52,525 nt of DNA from Candidatus Termititenax persephonae (GCA_003864475.1 BGZO01000006.1:1-52525); one strand, 5' to 3'. Shown: positions 38,082 to 47,484, counted from the stretch's first letter. A program made the numbers and translations. The notes: a model not told the origin generated them from the letters alone.

Positions 38082-39463
38082 ATCCAACAGTAGATACGGC
38101 TATAAAAGCCTATATAAAGGAACATATTTCTCCAAAAGAAACCGAGAAATGCATGGTTCGTAAACATTATGAAATAATCCAGAAAATTCTTGGAGAGAAC
38201 ACATTTCAGAGTGGCTCATTTGCTAGATTTACAGCCGTTACGCCAATCCATGATTTAGATATTATTTGGGTATTACCAGATGATGTTTTAAGCAAAAGTT
38301 TTGCTATAACGGAAGCCATTGACCCTTATAAATTAAAAATTAAAGAAACTATGGATATTTTAAGAACAAAAATACAACAAGGTTATTCTTCCGTGGGAAT
38401 AAGTGTAACGGTAAAAGTACAATCACATTCAATAGGAATCTCATTTGTTGATGGTTTTTCTATTGATGTTGTTCCTGCTATTAGAAGCGGAAAGAAAAAT
38501 GAATACGGTGATGATATATTCTCAGTACCGGAAGTTCAAAAAATTGCTGTTAATAAGCGAATAAATAACTACAGTAATGTCACATCAACTAAACCAATTA
38601 AGTGGATTAAGTCTGATCCGAAAGGATATATTCGTGAATGTATTGATTTAAATTTAAAAAATCAGAATTTTCGTCGAGTAGTTAAGTTCTTAAAATTCTG
38701 GAAAGATAAATGTAAACTTCAAATTCCTACCCTTCCTTTAAAATCTTTTCATGTAGAATGTATTGTATCTGAAATTGTAAAAACCAATCCAAATGCAGAT
38801 TGTTTAGAATTGATAATATTGTTTTTTCAATATTTATATACATATTTAGAACGACCAAGAATAAATGATAAAGCTGATAGTTCAACATTTGTTGACAGCT
38901 ATATTCTAGAGATACCAGTTACTACAAAAGAACAACTTTTAAATATTGCTGAAACTCATGTTATTTCTCTTGAAAATGCAACGGAATCAGATAATATCAA
39001 TGATTTACTCGACAATATTTTATCTGGAAGACCATATTTAAATCGTGAAGTTTCAGAACATTTTTTGTATGATGATGACATTCATATGATGTTACAACCA
39101 ACGATATCAATACGAATTGATGGTGTTTTAGAAACAAAGAACAATTCTGTTGGCGGTTTTCGTAACGGAACATACTTAAGCATGGTAAATGGTATTATTG
39201 GTAAAAACCATCGAATTTATTTTGATATTGTAGATGAAAAATTAGGAAGTATCGACTCTCAAGAAATATCATATAAATGGAAAGTTAAAAACAAAGGCGT
39301 TGAAGCTTGTAATGCTAGCTGTTTACGGGGAGAAATTACAGATCACCATACTCGCTATCAACCTGAATCAACAGCATATAAAGGCTCACATTATGTTGAA
39401 GTTTATGCAATAAAAAACAATGTATGTATTGCTAAAGATAGAATCCAAGTAGAAATCCGATAA
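38072..39463 (+). CDS. CD-NTase (cGAS/DncV-like nucleotidyltransferase) with AGS-C-like C-terminal domain
   Basis: FQSGSFARFTAVTPIHDLDIIWVL (GS...DxD), third acid in GFSIDVVPAI; C-terminal YKWKVKNKGVEACNASCLRGEI...STAYKGSHYVEVYAIKNN matches the AGS-C pattern. Confidence 0.88.
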   Translation: MQINPTVDTAIKAYIKEHISPKETEKCMVRKHYEIIQKILGENTFQSGSFARFTAVTPIHDLDIIWVLPDDVLSKSFAITEAIDPYKLKIKETMDILRTKIQQGYSSVGISVTVKVQSHSIGISFVDGFSIDVVPAIRSGKKNEYGDDIFSVPEVQKIAVNKRINNYSNVTSTKPIKWIKSDPKGYIRECIDLNLKNQNFRRVVKFLKFWKDKCKLQIPTLPLKSFHVECIVSEIVKTNPNADCLELIILFFQYLYTYLERPRINDKADSSTFVDSYILEIPVTTKEQLLNIAETHVISLENATESDNINDLLDNILSGRPYLNREVSEHFLYDDDIHMMLQPTISIRIDGVLETKNNSVGGFRNGTYLSMVNGIIGKNHRIYFDIVDEKLGSIDSQEISYKWKVKNKGVEACNASCLRGEITDHHTRYQPESTAYKGSHYVEVYAIKNNVCIAKDRIQVEIR

Positions 39464-39493
39464 AATTAACTTAATCACGATAAAGTAAATCAA

Positions 39494-39569
39494 TAGCGCA
39501 AAAACACGAACTGTCATAGGGTCGCGTTAGCGGCTTGCGAAGTCCTTGACAGCGAGTGATTTTGTGCTA
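39494..39569. terminator. Nested inverted repeat between convergent CBASS-like and Gabija-like operons (possible bidirectional terminator)
   Basis: TAGCGCAAAA (39494-39503) / TTTTGTGCTA (39560-39569) outer stem; CTGTCA (39511-39516) / TGACAG (39547-39552) inner stem. Confidence 0.55.
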
Positions 39570-39592
39570 CTGGCTGAGTAAGCTATTAATAA

Positions 39593-40615
39593 TCATTTTA
39601 GTTTTTTGCAATACTCATTCGGCAATATATAAACATCATTATTTGCTCTAGAAAGAGCAACATATAATTTATTTTTTGTTGTCGGAGTCAGATTATTTAC
39701 ACTATTTTCCGAGAGCATTTCATAAATTTCTTTATTGACCACTATACAAATATCATTATACTTATCTTCACCTTTGCAATCCCCCCAATTTCTTGAATAA
39801 CAGTTATATTTATAATGTTCCTTGTAAAACAATTTTACTACAATAGGGTTAGCTAATATACTTTTTGCATGTTCAAAATCATTAATTATATTAATATTAG
39901 TTGGTTCTGTTTTATGAGAATTTATTTCAATTCCTAATTTATTTGTTATCAGCGAGCAAGTTGTTGGACTACACCTATAACTTTTATTTAAGGTAGTATT
40001 ATCGATAACAATCCCTGTTTCTTTTAGTTTTTCAATATATTTATCATAACTATTGTATAAATCTTTATTTACATTTCCATCGTTACTCGTGTTGAATGTG
40101 TGTTGATAAAAATCACCAACAAGCAGAATGGCTACTTTTGCACCGAGTAAACTAATTAATAAATTAAAATCATTACCTGCAAAATCTTGTACTTCATCGA
40201 TAAATAAATTGTCAAAGTATTTTGATATTCTTTGATTAATAGCCGGAAATATATTTTTTTCTTTTAATAATTTCGCAATTCTATTGCTATATAATCTGTT
40301 AGAATTGTCTCTATAATGATTTAATGTATTCTTTCTTGTGTACTGGTTTGGTTTTTCTTTGAAATTTATTCCCTTAGCGCAAATTTCATATGATAAAAGC
40401 GGATTGAAACAAAATGAATATAAAAACGAAAAATATGTAAATAGTGTGATATTCTGTGGAAAAAAGTTAAATTTTTGTATAATTTTATCTCGCAAAACAC
40501 GATAATTCGTGTCGGTATAGGTGATTATCAAAGAATTATCTGCTAAATTAAGCCTATTGATTATATGGTTAGTTTTGCCGGAGCCAGCTACAGCTAATAT
40601 TAATTGCTTATCCAT
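39593..40615 (-). CDS. UvrD-like helicase, GajB-like (compact)
   Basis: AVAGSGKT, LFIDEVQDF, LLVGDFYQHTF, KSYRCS, YVALSRANNDVYI helicase motifs; adjacent to a GajA-like gene. Confidence 0.85.
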   Translation of the reverse strand: MDKQLILAVAGSGKTNHIINRLNLADNSLIITYTDTNYRVLRDKIIQKFNFFPQNITLFTYFSFLYSFCFNPLLSYEICAKGINFKEKPNQYTRKNTLNHYRDNSNRLYSNRIAKLLKEKNIFPAINQRISKYFDNLFIDEVQDFAGNDFNLLISLLGAKVAILLVGDFYQHTFNTSNDGNVNKDLYNSYDKYIEKLKETGIVIDNTTLNKSYRCSPTTCSLITNKLGIEINSHKTEPTNINIINDFEHAKSILANPIVVKLFYKEHYKYNCYSRNWGDCKGEDKYNDICIVVNKEIYEMLSENSVNNLTPTTKNKLYVALSRANNDVYILPNEYCKKLK

Positions 40616-42162
40616 TTTATGGCTTCCTGTATGTAATCTGGAATAACAATATCATTAATTTTGTTTTCTAATAATTTAAAAGCTACTTCGGTTTTTCTTC
40701 TCAACATATAATCTTGAACAGATAATCTTTTCCTGTCTGCCTTAAACAAATCATCACAAATTTTTGCATTGTTTTTATATATACACACCTCAAAAGTATT
40801 GTTGGAATTATCTAAGTCAAAAAAAACTTTTATTTCATTTGTTACATAGTTGGAGTAATTATCAACGCAATTACTCTGACAATCCTTATCATTATCCCTA
40901 ATCACGGCCGTCTTTATTTTTAAAATTTTCGCAATATTAAGATAATGCTTAAAACTTATTCCACCAACAGAAATAATATGAACATTGTCATCGGCAGGCT
41001 TGGATAATTTAATTTTCTCATACATGGCTTCTATCAACATATACTCCGCGTTCCCCTCAACTAAAATTACTTTCTTAGCCAAAACAAACTCTAAAATATT
41101 ATTATCTGGAGCTTTTATAAAGAATTTGGCTGTTTGTTCTGATGTGTCCTTTAGTGTTGCGGGAGTTGTATCATTATTACTATTTAATAGAATAGCTTTC
41201 CTCAAATCTAACCTAGCACTAATTAGGCTGTTATGTGATGTAAGAATAAGCTGTTTATCCTGCATAGAAATAATTTTATTTATTAATTTCTTCATATTAA
41301 CATGACTTAAATGATTTTCGGGTTCCTCTAGTAAAATAACATTCAAGTCATCACTAGCCTTATTCAAAGCAAATTCTGTTTTTATAAAACATTGTGTCCC
41401 TTTGCCTTTATTTTCAATATAAATACTATTCTGTGTAAGTGTTAAATCGGTTTCTATATTTGCTTTTGAAGTGTTTTTTACTGCGAATGAATAATCCGTT
41501 ATTTTACAATTTAAATTTGCTAAAACATCTTCTGTGAACTCTCGCTTGTGTTTTCTATATTCATTTTGATATTTGCTTCTTTCTACCCCCGTAGCATGTG
41601 CAAGATACATTTTATGCACATATTCTTTTATTGCATATTCACTGCTGATTTGCGAATTGTCAATAATAATGTGGCTTAAGAATTTCTTATAGGAAGTATA
41701 AGATGTTCCTTCAAACGTCTTAAATGAAATTATATAATACTCAAAAGGAAAGTTTAATTCTGTTTGATTCAAAATATCAGAGATTTCATTACTAACTTCA
41801 TCATTCGGTTTACATTGCATAACGAGCCCATCCGTGATAATACCATCAGAGTTATACTTACCATTTAACTGATGATTATTCTGTTCGTTTAAATAAATCT
41901 CAACGTATAGCTGTGGTAAATCCTTATAATGTTTGTTAGATTTTAGAAAATTATCCACAACTTCTGCATTAAATAATTCTTCTAGTCCTAGAGTTTTAAC
42001 TTTGTTGGTACTTCCACTTAGAACTAAATCAATGGCGGAAAGAATAGAGCTTTTTCCAGACTCATTATCGCCTATTAATAGGTTTAATTTTTCGTCAAAC
42101 TCAATACAGTAATCTTTAAATCTTTTAAAATTATGTAATTTCACCTTTTTGATTATATGCAT
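40600..42162 (-). CDS. OLD-family ATPase/TOPRIM endonuclease, GajA-like
   Basis: LIGDNESGKSSILSAIDLVL (Walker A), VILLEEPENHLS (Walker B), TOPRIM ILVEGNAEYMLIEAMYE and AVIRDNDKDC. Confidence 0.88.
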   Translation of the reverse strand: MHIIKKVKLHNFKRFKDYCIEFDEKLNLLIGDNESGKSSILSAIDLVLSGSTNKVKTLGLEELFNAEVVDNFLKSNKHYKDLPQLYVEIYLNEQNNHQLNGKYNSDGIITDGLVMQCKPNDEVSNEISDILNQTELNFPFEYYIISFKTFEGTSYTSYKKFLSHIIIDNSQISSEYAIKEYVHKMYLAHATGVERSKYQNEYRKHKREFTEDVLANLNCKITDYSFAVKNTSKANIETDLTLTQNSIYIENKGKGTQCFIKTEFALNKASDDLNVILLEEPENHLSHVNMKKLINKIISMQDKQLILTSHNSLISARLDLRKAILLNSNNDTTPATLKDTSEQTAKFFIKAPDNNILEFVLAKKVILVEGNAEYMLIEAMYEKIKLSKPADDNVHIISVGGISFKHYLNIAKILKIKTAVIRDNDKDCQSNCVDNYSNYVTNEIKVFFDLDNSNNTFEVCIYKNNAKICDDLFKADRKRLSVQDYMLRRKTEVAFKLLENKINDIVIPDYIQEAIKWISN

Positions 42163-42187
42163 TTTTATCCCCTAATTATTAAGTTAC

Positions 42188-42206
42188 ATAATTATACCGT
42201 AATTAT
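42188..42206. promoter_or_regulatory. Inverted repeat ATAATTA-TACCG-TAATTAT between divergent Gabija-like and C5-MTase genes
   Basis: Perfect 7-bp arms in the divergent intergenic region. Confidence 0.45.
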
Positions 42207-42269
42207 TAACCATTTGATTATACGCAGTTATTATTGATATAACTAAACTAGATTTTGAGTGTACATATT

Positions 42270-43295
42270 ATGAAAACTTACAAGTACATCGACCTTTTCT
42301 GCGGCATTGGTGGCTTCCGTTACGCTATGGAAGCTGCGGCAAGGAAAAACCATGTTAAATCTCAATGTGTGTTTTCAAGCGACATAGACGCATATTGCCA
42401 AGATTCTTATGAGGCCAATTTTGGGGAAAGACCTGCTGGGGATATTTCTAAAATTAATGCCAAAGATATTCCCAATCATGATATTTTGCTTGCAGGATTT
42501 CCCTGTCAGCCGTTCAGCATTATAGGGCAGATGCGAGGATTTAATGACACGCGTGGCACTTTATTTTTTGAGATTGCCAGAATCATAGCGGAGAAAAAAC
42601 CGCAAGCCTTTGTTTTGGAAAATGTTAAATTATTAGTTGGGCATAACAAGGGACAAACTATAAAAACCATTGTCGAAGTGCTAGAACTGCTTGATTACAA
42701 AATTGCTTACCGCGTCCTGAACGCTTTAAATTTTGGTCTGCCGCAAAAGAGAGAGCGTATTTTTATAATTGGCTTGAGAAACAATGCGCCTTTTTCATGG
42801 TCTAAAAAAGAGATAAAAATGAAGTCTCTAGACGATGTATTGGAAAAACGCGTTAATAAAAAATATTTTGTGTCTGAAAAAATAAAGAATAAAAGACTTG
42901 CCAAGAAAAGCAAGACAGCAGAGACAACAATCTGGCATGAGAATAAAGCCGGAAATATTAGTGCCTATCCATATTCGTGTGCTTTGCGCGCCGGAGCATC
43001 ATATAATTATCTTTTAGTGAATGGCGAAAGAAGACTGACCGAAAGAGAAATGTTAAGGCTGCAAGGTTTCCAGGAATCTTTTAAAATAATTCAGGGGTAT
43101 ACTCAAGCCAGAAAACAAGCTGGCAATAGTTTGCCAATTCCTGTAGCTGAATCTGTGATTTCTAATGTATTGTTATCCTTAGCTGAAAGCCAGATAGGTT
43201 ATGTTGATAAAAAATATTTTATGTTAGAGAATGTTACTTATGAAACGCCCAAAACTGCGAACAGTAGAAAAACACCAATCCCTGTACCAGCTTAA
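42270..43295 (+). CDS. DNA (cytosine-5-)-methyltransferase
   Basis: YIDLFCGIGGFRYAME, LLAGFPCQPFSIIGQ (PCQ), FVLENVK (ENV), GLPQKRERIFIIG, QAGNSLPIPV. Confidence 0.95.
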   Translation: MKTYKYIDLFCGIGGFRYAMEAAARKNHVKSQCVFSSDIDAYCQDSYEANFGERPAGDISKINAKDIPNHDILLAGFPCQPFSIIGQMRGFNDTRGTLFFEIARIIAEKKPQAFVLENVKLLVGHNKGQTIKTIVEVLELLDYKIAYRVLNALNFGLPQKRERIFIIGLRNNAPFSWSKKEIKMKSLDDVLEKRVNKKYFVSEKIKNKRLAKKSKTAETTIWHENKAGNISAYPYSCALRAGASYNYLLVNGERRLTEREMLRLQGFQESFKIIQGYTQARKQAGNSLPIPVAESVISNVLLSLAESQIGYVDKKYFMLENVTYETPKTANSRKTPIPVPA

Positions 43296-43312
43296 CAAAT
43301 TTCCCAAAAATT

Positions 43313-43969
43313 TTGGCCATTAATTTGGGCAAGGAAATTATTTATTTGCTTTCAACAAGAGGCACTCCGAGGCTAGAAGGTAACGACTGGGAAGAGATGT
43401 TTGCCCGAATAATCAATGCCACGTGGAAACCGTCAAATGTTGGTCTTGATGATATTGTGCATGAACAGACAGCATGGAGCGCAAAAACTGTAAAAAACAA
43501 CAGCCCAGCAACAGTTTCTAAAATTCGGTTGATTTCCGGCAGAAATTCTCCCGTATATTCTTTTGGTGACCAAAAAGTCAGCAAGCGAGACCCCAAAAAT
43601 CTAGGCAACAAGATTCTCTCAATCTGGAATGAACGAGTCGCCGCCGTGCGGAAATCATACCAACATCTGCGCACTGTCGTTTTAATAAAATCAAATAATT
43701 TATTAGAATTATCCGTTTTTGAATTCGATACAGTTATGTATCCTACGGTTGATTATTGGTGGCAATGGAACGAGCAGCAAAATCTTGAAGGATATAACAA
43801 ATTAGACCAACATATTTTTACATGGCAGCCGCATGGCTCTCAATTTACAATAGTTGAAGATGTGCCAAAAGACAGACTTTCTATAAGAATAAAACAACCG
43901 CCGATAATTTCCAAAGGCGATGTCCTAGAAAAAATAAAATTTAATGAATCGTGGATAGAAATACTTTAA
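43313..43969 (+). CDS. Putative type II restriction endonuclease partner of the C5 methyltransferase (TTG or other non-ATG start)
   Basis: Follows the C5 MTase by 17 bp, same strand; LDDIVHEQTAWSAKTVKNN compatible with a PD-(D/E)XK-like core; no ATG in frame downstream of the in-frame stop at 43265-43267. Confidence 0.6.
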   Translation: MAINLGKEIIYLLSTRGTPRLEGNDWEEMFARIINATWKPSNVGLDDIVHEQTAWSAKTVKNNSPATVSKIRLISGRNSPVYSFGDQKVSKRDPKNLGNKILSIWNERVAAVRKSYQHLRTVVLIKSNNLLELSVFEFDTVMYPTVDYWWQWNEQQNLEGYNKLDQHIFTWQPHGSQFTIVEDVPKDRLSIRIKQPPIISKGDVLEKIKFNESWIEIL

Positions 43970-44113
43970 AAGTGTTCAACAATTATAACGCAAATTAGAT
44001 TTGCGCTGACGGTTTTGTCGATGATTATTTTTAGTATGGATACCAATAACATTGCAAAGGGCAGAAAAATAAAATGAATAGTGGAAAACCCTAAAAATGA
44101 ATCTTGGGCAATC

Positions 44114-44189
44114 TGGAGCGGGCTATCGGGCTCGAACCGACGACCTCGACCTTGGCAAGGTCGCGCTCTACCAACTGAGCTAAGCCCGC
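44114..44189 (-). tRNA. tRNA-Gly (anticodon GCC), CCA encoded
   Basis: Reverse complement GCGGGCTTAGCTCAGTTGGTAGAGCGCGACCTTGCCAAGGTCGAGGTCGTCGGTTCGAGCCCGATAGCCCGCTCCA folds as a cloverleaf; U73 and overall similarity to tRNA-Gly. Confidence 0.97.
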
Positions 44190-44289
44190 AAGCAAAAGGG
44201 CAGTTAGTATACCAAATCCGCAAGCATTATGGCAAGTTTGGGCAATATGCTATATAATTTAGGCTAATAAATTTGAGCGGGGGTAGTTT

Positions 44290-44766
44290 ATGGTAGACAT
44301 CAGCGGCATAGGACAGAATCTAGGGTTGGACGCGTCGCTAGCGGCTGGCGCGGCGGCGGCGGCCGGAGTGGCGAACAAACAAAAGGCAGTGCGCAAGCGT
44401 CCCTTGGCGAGTGACAAAGGCTTGGGGCTGGAGGATATTCCTGACGATATTCCCGCCGTGCCTGTAGAGACTGCCGAGGCTGAGAAAGTTCCGGAGAGTA
44501 CTCAGGCTGCCGAATCCGCACCAGCCTTGGAAGAGGTTGCGGCCACGGATTTTGACGAAGAAGAAAACAATGCCACGCTGGCCAAAATTGATTATGAATT
44601 GGCGAGTGTGCAGGTGTTGTTAAAAAAAGTGCTTTTTAAGAAAATTGCTTTGGCGGACAAGAAACACGATGATAAGGATTTGCAGCACCGTCTCTTGGTG
44701 GGCGTGGCGGAGCATTGCAAGGATGCCTATGCCAAACTCAAAGAAGTCCGCACCTTGCTGGGCTGA
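44290..44766 (+). CDS. Unknown function, Ala-rich/acidic N-terminus and helical C-terminus
   Basis: Open reading frame with TATAAT-like upstream sequence, coupled to proA by a TGATG junction. Confidence 0.65.
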   Translation: MVDISGIGQNLGLDASLAAGAAAAAGVANKQKAVRKRPLASDKGLGLEDIPDDIPAVPVETAEAEKVPESTQAAESAPALEEVAATDFDEEENNATLAKIDYELASVQVLLKKVLFKKIALADKKHDDKDLQHRLLVGVAEHCKDAYAKLKEVRTLLG

Positions 44767-46013
44767 TGGCTCGCCTGAAAACCAGCGAAGTTTGGCGCAA
44801 GGCCCGTAAGGCGCGGCTGGCGGCGCGTGCGGCGGCCCGCTTAGATTCCCAGACCAAGAACAAGATTCTGCTGAGCATGGCGGACTATCTGGAGCAAGGC
44901 TTGGCGGTCGTGCTGAAAGCCAATGCCCAGGATGTTATGGCCGCCCGTCCCAGGTTACCCGCCAGCCTGCTCGACCGCCTGATTTTGAATGAGCGGCGGG
45001 TTAAGGTGATGGCGGACGGTTTGCGGGCGGTTGCCAAATTGCCTGACCCGAATAAGAGGCTGGTCGAGAGGATTAAGCGTCCCAACAGGTTGCGTATCGA
45101 GAAAATTACCGTGCCGCTGGGCGTGATTGCTTTGATTTACGAGGCGCGTCCCAATGTTACGGCGGACGCGGCGGGATTGTGTTTGAAGGCTGGCTCGGCG
45201 GTAATCTTGCGCGGCGGGTCGGACGCGGCGCGTTCCAATCAGGTCATTGTGCGGATTTTGCGCAAGGCTTTGCGTGCCAATAACGCGCCGGAGGATATTG
45301 TCCAGAGCATTGAGACGACCAGCCGCCGGGCGGTTACGGAACTGCTAAATCTGCGCGGCTATGTGGATTTACTGATTCCCCGCGGCGGAGCCGGACTGAT
45401 TCAAAAAGTGGTGGCAGAGTCCTCCTTGCCGGTGCTGGAAACCGGCACGGGCAATTGCCATGTCTATGTCGATGAGTATGCTGATGTGCGCAAGGCCGTG
45501 CGGATTACAGTCAATGCCAAATGTCAACGTCCGTCGGTTTGTAATGCCGCCGAGTCTTTGCTCGTGCATCAAAAAATTGCCGCCCGATTTTTTGGCGCAT
45601 TGAAAATGGACGAGGTGCTTTTCTATGCCTGTCCACGTGCGCGCCGTTATCTGCCGCAGGCCAGGCCTGCTCGGGAGGCGGACTATGCCCGGGAATATCT
45701 GGATTTGGCAATGTCCGTCAAGATTGTTGACAGTCTGGATGAGGCCATCGAACACATTTACCGCTACGGGACCAAACACACCGAGACTATTGTTACGGAA
45801 AACAAACAGAACGCGGAGAAATTTTTGCGGGAGATTGACGCGGCGGCGGTCATGGTTAATGCCTCGACGCGTTTTACGGACGGCGGAGAATTTGGCTTCG
45901 GTTGTGAGATTGGCATTTCGACGCAAAAACTCCACGCCCGTGGGCCGCTGGGCTTGCGCGAACTGATGTCCTATAAATATTTAGTGCGCGGGCAAGGGCA
46001 GGTTCGCGCATGA
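44766..46013 (+). CDS. proA: Gamma-glutamyl phosphate reductase
   Basis: VPLGVIALIYEARPNVTADAAGLCLKAGSAVILRGGSDA, VLETGTGNCHVYVDEYAD, NASTRFTDGGEFGFGCEIGISTQKLHARGPLGL. Confidence 0.96.
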   Translation: MARLKTSEVWRKARKARLAARAAARLDSQTKNKILLSMADYLEQGLAVVLKANAQDVMAARPRLPASLLDRLILNERRVKVMADGLRAVAKLPDPNKRLVERIKRPNRLRIEKITVPLGVIALIYEARPNVTADAAGLCLKAGSAVILRGGSDAARSNQVIVRILRKALRANNAPEDIVQSIETTSRRAVTELLNLRGYVDLLIPRGGAGLIQKVVAESSLPVLETGTGNCHVYVDEYADVRKAVRITVNAKCQRPSVCNAAESLLVHQKIAARFFGALKMDEVLFYACPRARRYLPQARPAREADYAREYLDLAMSVKIVDSLDEAIEHIYRYGTKHTETIVTENKQNAEKFLREIDAAAVMVNASTRFTDGGEFGFGCEIGISTQKLHARGPLGLRELMSYKYLVRGQGQVRA

Positions 46014-46777
46014 TGCCTCCAGCCGCGGCGGCCACAGCTGCCGCCCCGTCCCAGCAGCGCGCGCGCGGTATTCTTGACGGCATTGTCCGTACCGGACGTG
46101 TCGCCAATGGTTATATCTTTGCGGGCGCACCGGGTTGCGGCAAGACGGCGGCGGCGCGGGATTTTTTTCAGAAACTGACTAGGACAGACAAAATAAAATC
46201 CGTGGATTTTTACGAATTGACGACGGACAAGGCTCAGATTGCCATTGAACAAGTCCGCGCCTTGAAGCAGTTTGTGCAGTACGGCCCGCGCGAATTGGCT
46301 TATTTGCTGGTGGTCATTCAGAACGCGGAAAAATTTTCCGCCGCCTCGGGCAATGCTTTTTTGAAATTGCTGGAGGAGCCGCCTGACGGGGTGGTTTTTA
46401 TCCTAGAGACATTCAGCCCAGAAGCTTTGTTGCCCACCATCGTCTCGCGTTGCCAGTTAATCACTTTTGACTCCGCGGCTTTACTCAAAGCGGGGACGCA
46501 GAATGCCGCAGCGGAAAATAATTGGCAGAATCTGCAAAATTTTATTCAAGACCTTCCGGGCAAAAACTTTTGGCAAATCAGTCAATTGGTGGATATTTGG
46601 GCGCAGGATCGGCAGCAGGCACAGCAGGACTTACTGCGCTTGGCGCAGGTTAAGCAGGGACAGGGCGCTTGGCGCCAAGCGAATCTTGTTTTGAAATATG
46701 CTAAGATGTTGCGCAGTAATATTAATCTCAGGCTGGCTATGGAAACTCTTTTCCTGAGGATGCGGGATTTGGCATGA
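46010..46777 (+). CDS. holB: DNA polymerase III delta-prime-like subunit
   Basis: GYIFAGAPGCGKTAAARDF, NAEKFSAASGNAFLKLLEEPPDGVVFIL, LLPTIVSRCQLI. Confidence 0.85.
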   Translation: MMPPAAAATAAAPSQQRARGILDGIVRTGRVANGYIFAGAPGCGKTAAARDFFQKLTRTDKIKSVDFYELTTDKAQIAIEQVRALKQFVQYGPRELAYLLVVIQNAEKFSAASGNAFLKLLEEPPDGVVFILETFSPEALLPTIVSRCQLITFDSAALLKAGTQNAAAENNWQNLQNFIQDLPGKNFWQISQLVDIWAQDRQQAQQDLLRLAQVKQGQGAWRQANLVLKYAKMLRSNINLRLAMETLFLRMRDLA

Positions 46778-47484
46778 CGGCGGCAAAATTTGCTTTGAAA
46801 TTGCGTAAACACGTTTCCAGCGTCTCTTTTGAGTTGCGCTTGGCTTCTTTTTTTATCAAACACGGCGATTTGCTGGTGGCGGAGACCAACCGCGGCGAGG
46901 AGCTGGCGCGGGCGGTGCGCCTGCCCGTCAACAGCGAGAAGCGCGGACTGCATGAGGATATTCGGATTCTGCACATTGTTCGCAGGGCGACCGCCGAGGA
47001 TTTGCAAATGACTGAGAATCTCAGCCAAGCCGAGCAGGAGTTGTTGATTAAGGCCAATGCTATTTTGGCACGCAACGCTCCGGACGTGAAATTGATTTCC
47101 GTGGAGCTTTTATTCAGCCGAAAGAAAGCTTTTTTTTATTATCGAACTTTGTTAGAAGAGGGCGGCGATAAGAAGAGGAAAAATTCCGCGCCGCGCAAAA
47201 CCAATCCCAAAGAGATTCAAAGGTTTTTGCATCAGGAAATGGATATGGCCGTGGAAGTCCGGGAGATGGGTGGACGCTCCTGCGCTTATGCGGTCGGCGG
47301 CTTGGGGCATTGCGGTTGCGGGCTGTGCTGTACCAACTGGCTGCGTAAGCCTCTGCCCGTGTCCGTCAAAATGGCCAAGGAGCAAAATCTTTCTGTCAAT
47401 ATTCCTAAACTGTCCGGCGTGTGCGGCAAATTGATGTGCTGTCTGGGCTATGAACTGGAAGAACAGCCTGCCGCGCTCAAATGA
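46774..47484 (+). CDS. PSP1-domain protein (RicT/YaaT-like)
   Basis: ELLFSRKKAFFYYR, EVREMGGRSCAYAVGGLGHCGCGLCCTNWL, PKLSGVCGKLMCCLGYE. Confidence 0.92.
   Translation: MTAAKFALKLRKHVSSVSFELRLASFFIKHGDLLVAETNRGEELARAVRLPVNSEKRGLHEDIRILHIVRRATAEDLQMTENLSQAEQELLIKANAILARNAPDVKLISVELLFSRKKAFFYYRTLLEEGGDKKRKNSAPRKTNPKEIQRFLHQEMDMAVEVREMGGRSCAYAVGGLGHCGCGLCCTNWLRKPLPVSVKMAKEQNLSVNIPKLSGVCGKLMCCLGYELEEQPAALK

Noticed and set aside
37563-39463. Panoptes (mCpol plus 2TM effector) or Pycsar identity for the nucleotidyltransferase operon
   Set aside because: The enzyme has CD-NTase signatures and an AGS-C-like tail rather than a CRISPR-polymerase or class III cyclase fold, and the partner has one predicted TM, not the expected effector layout.
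44114-44189. tRNA 3'-end direct repeat as an attachment site for the island
   Set aside because: I looked for copies of the acceptor/T-arm sequence near 31-33 kb and saw none; an att site is therefore not claimed.
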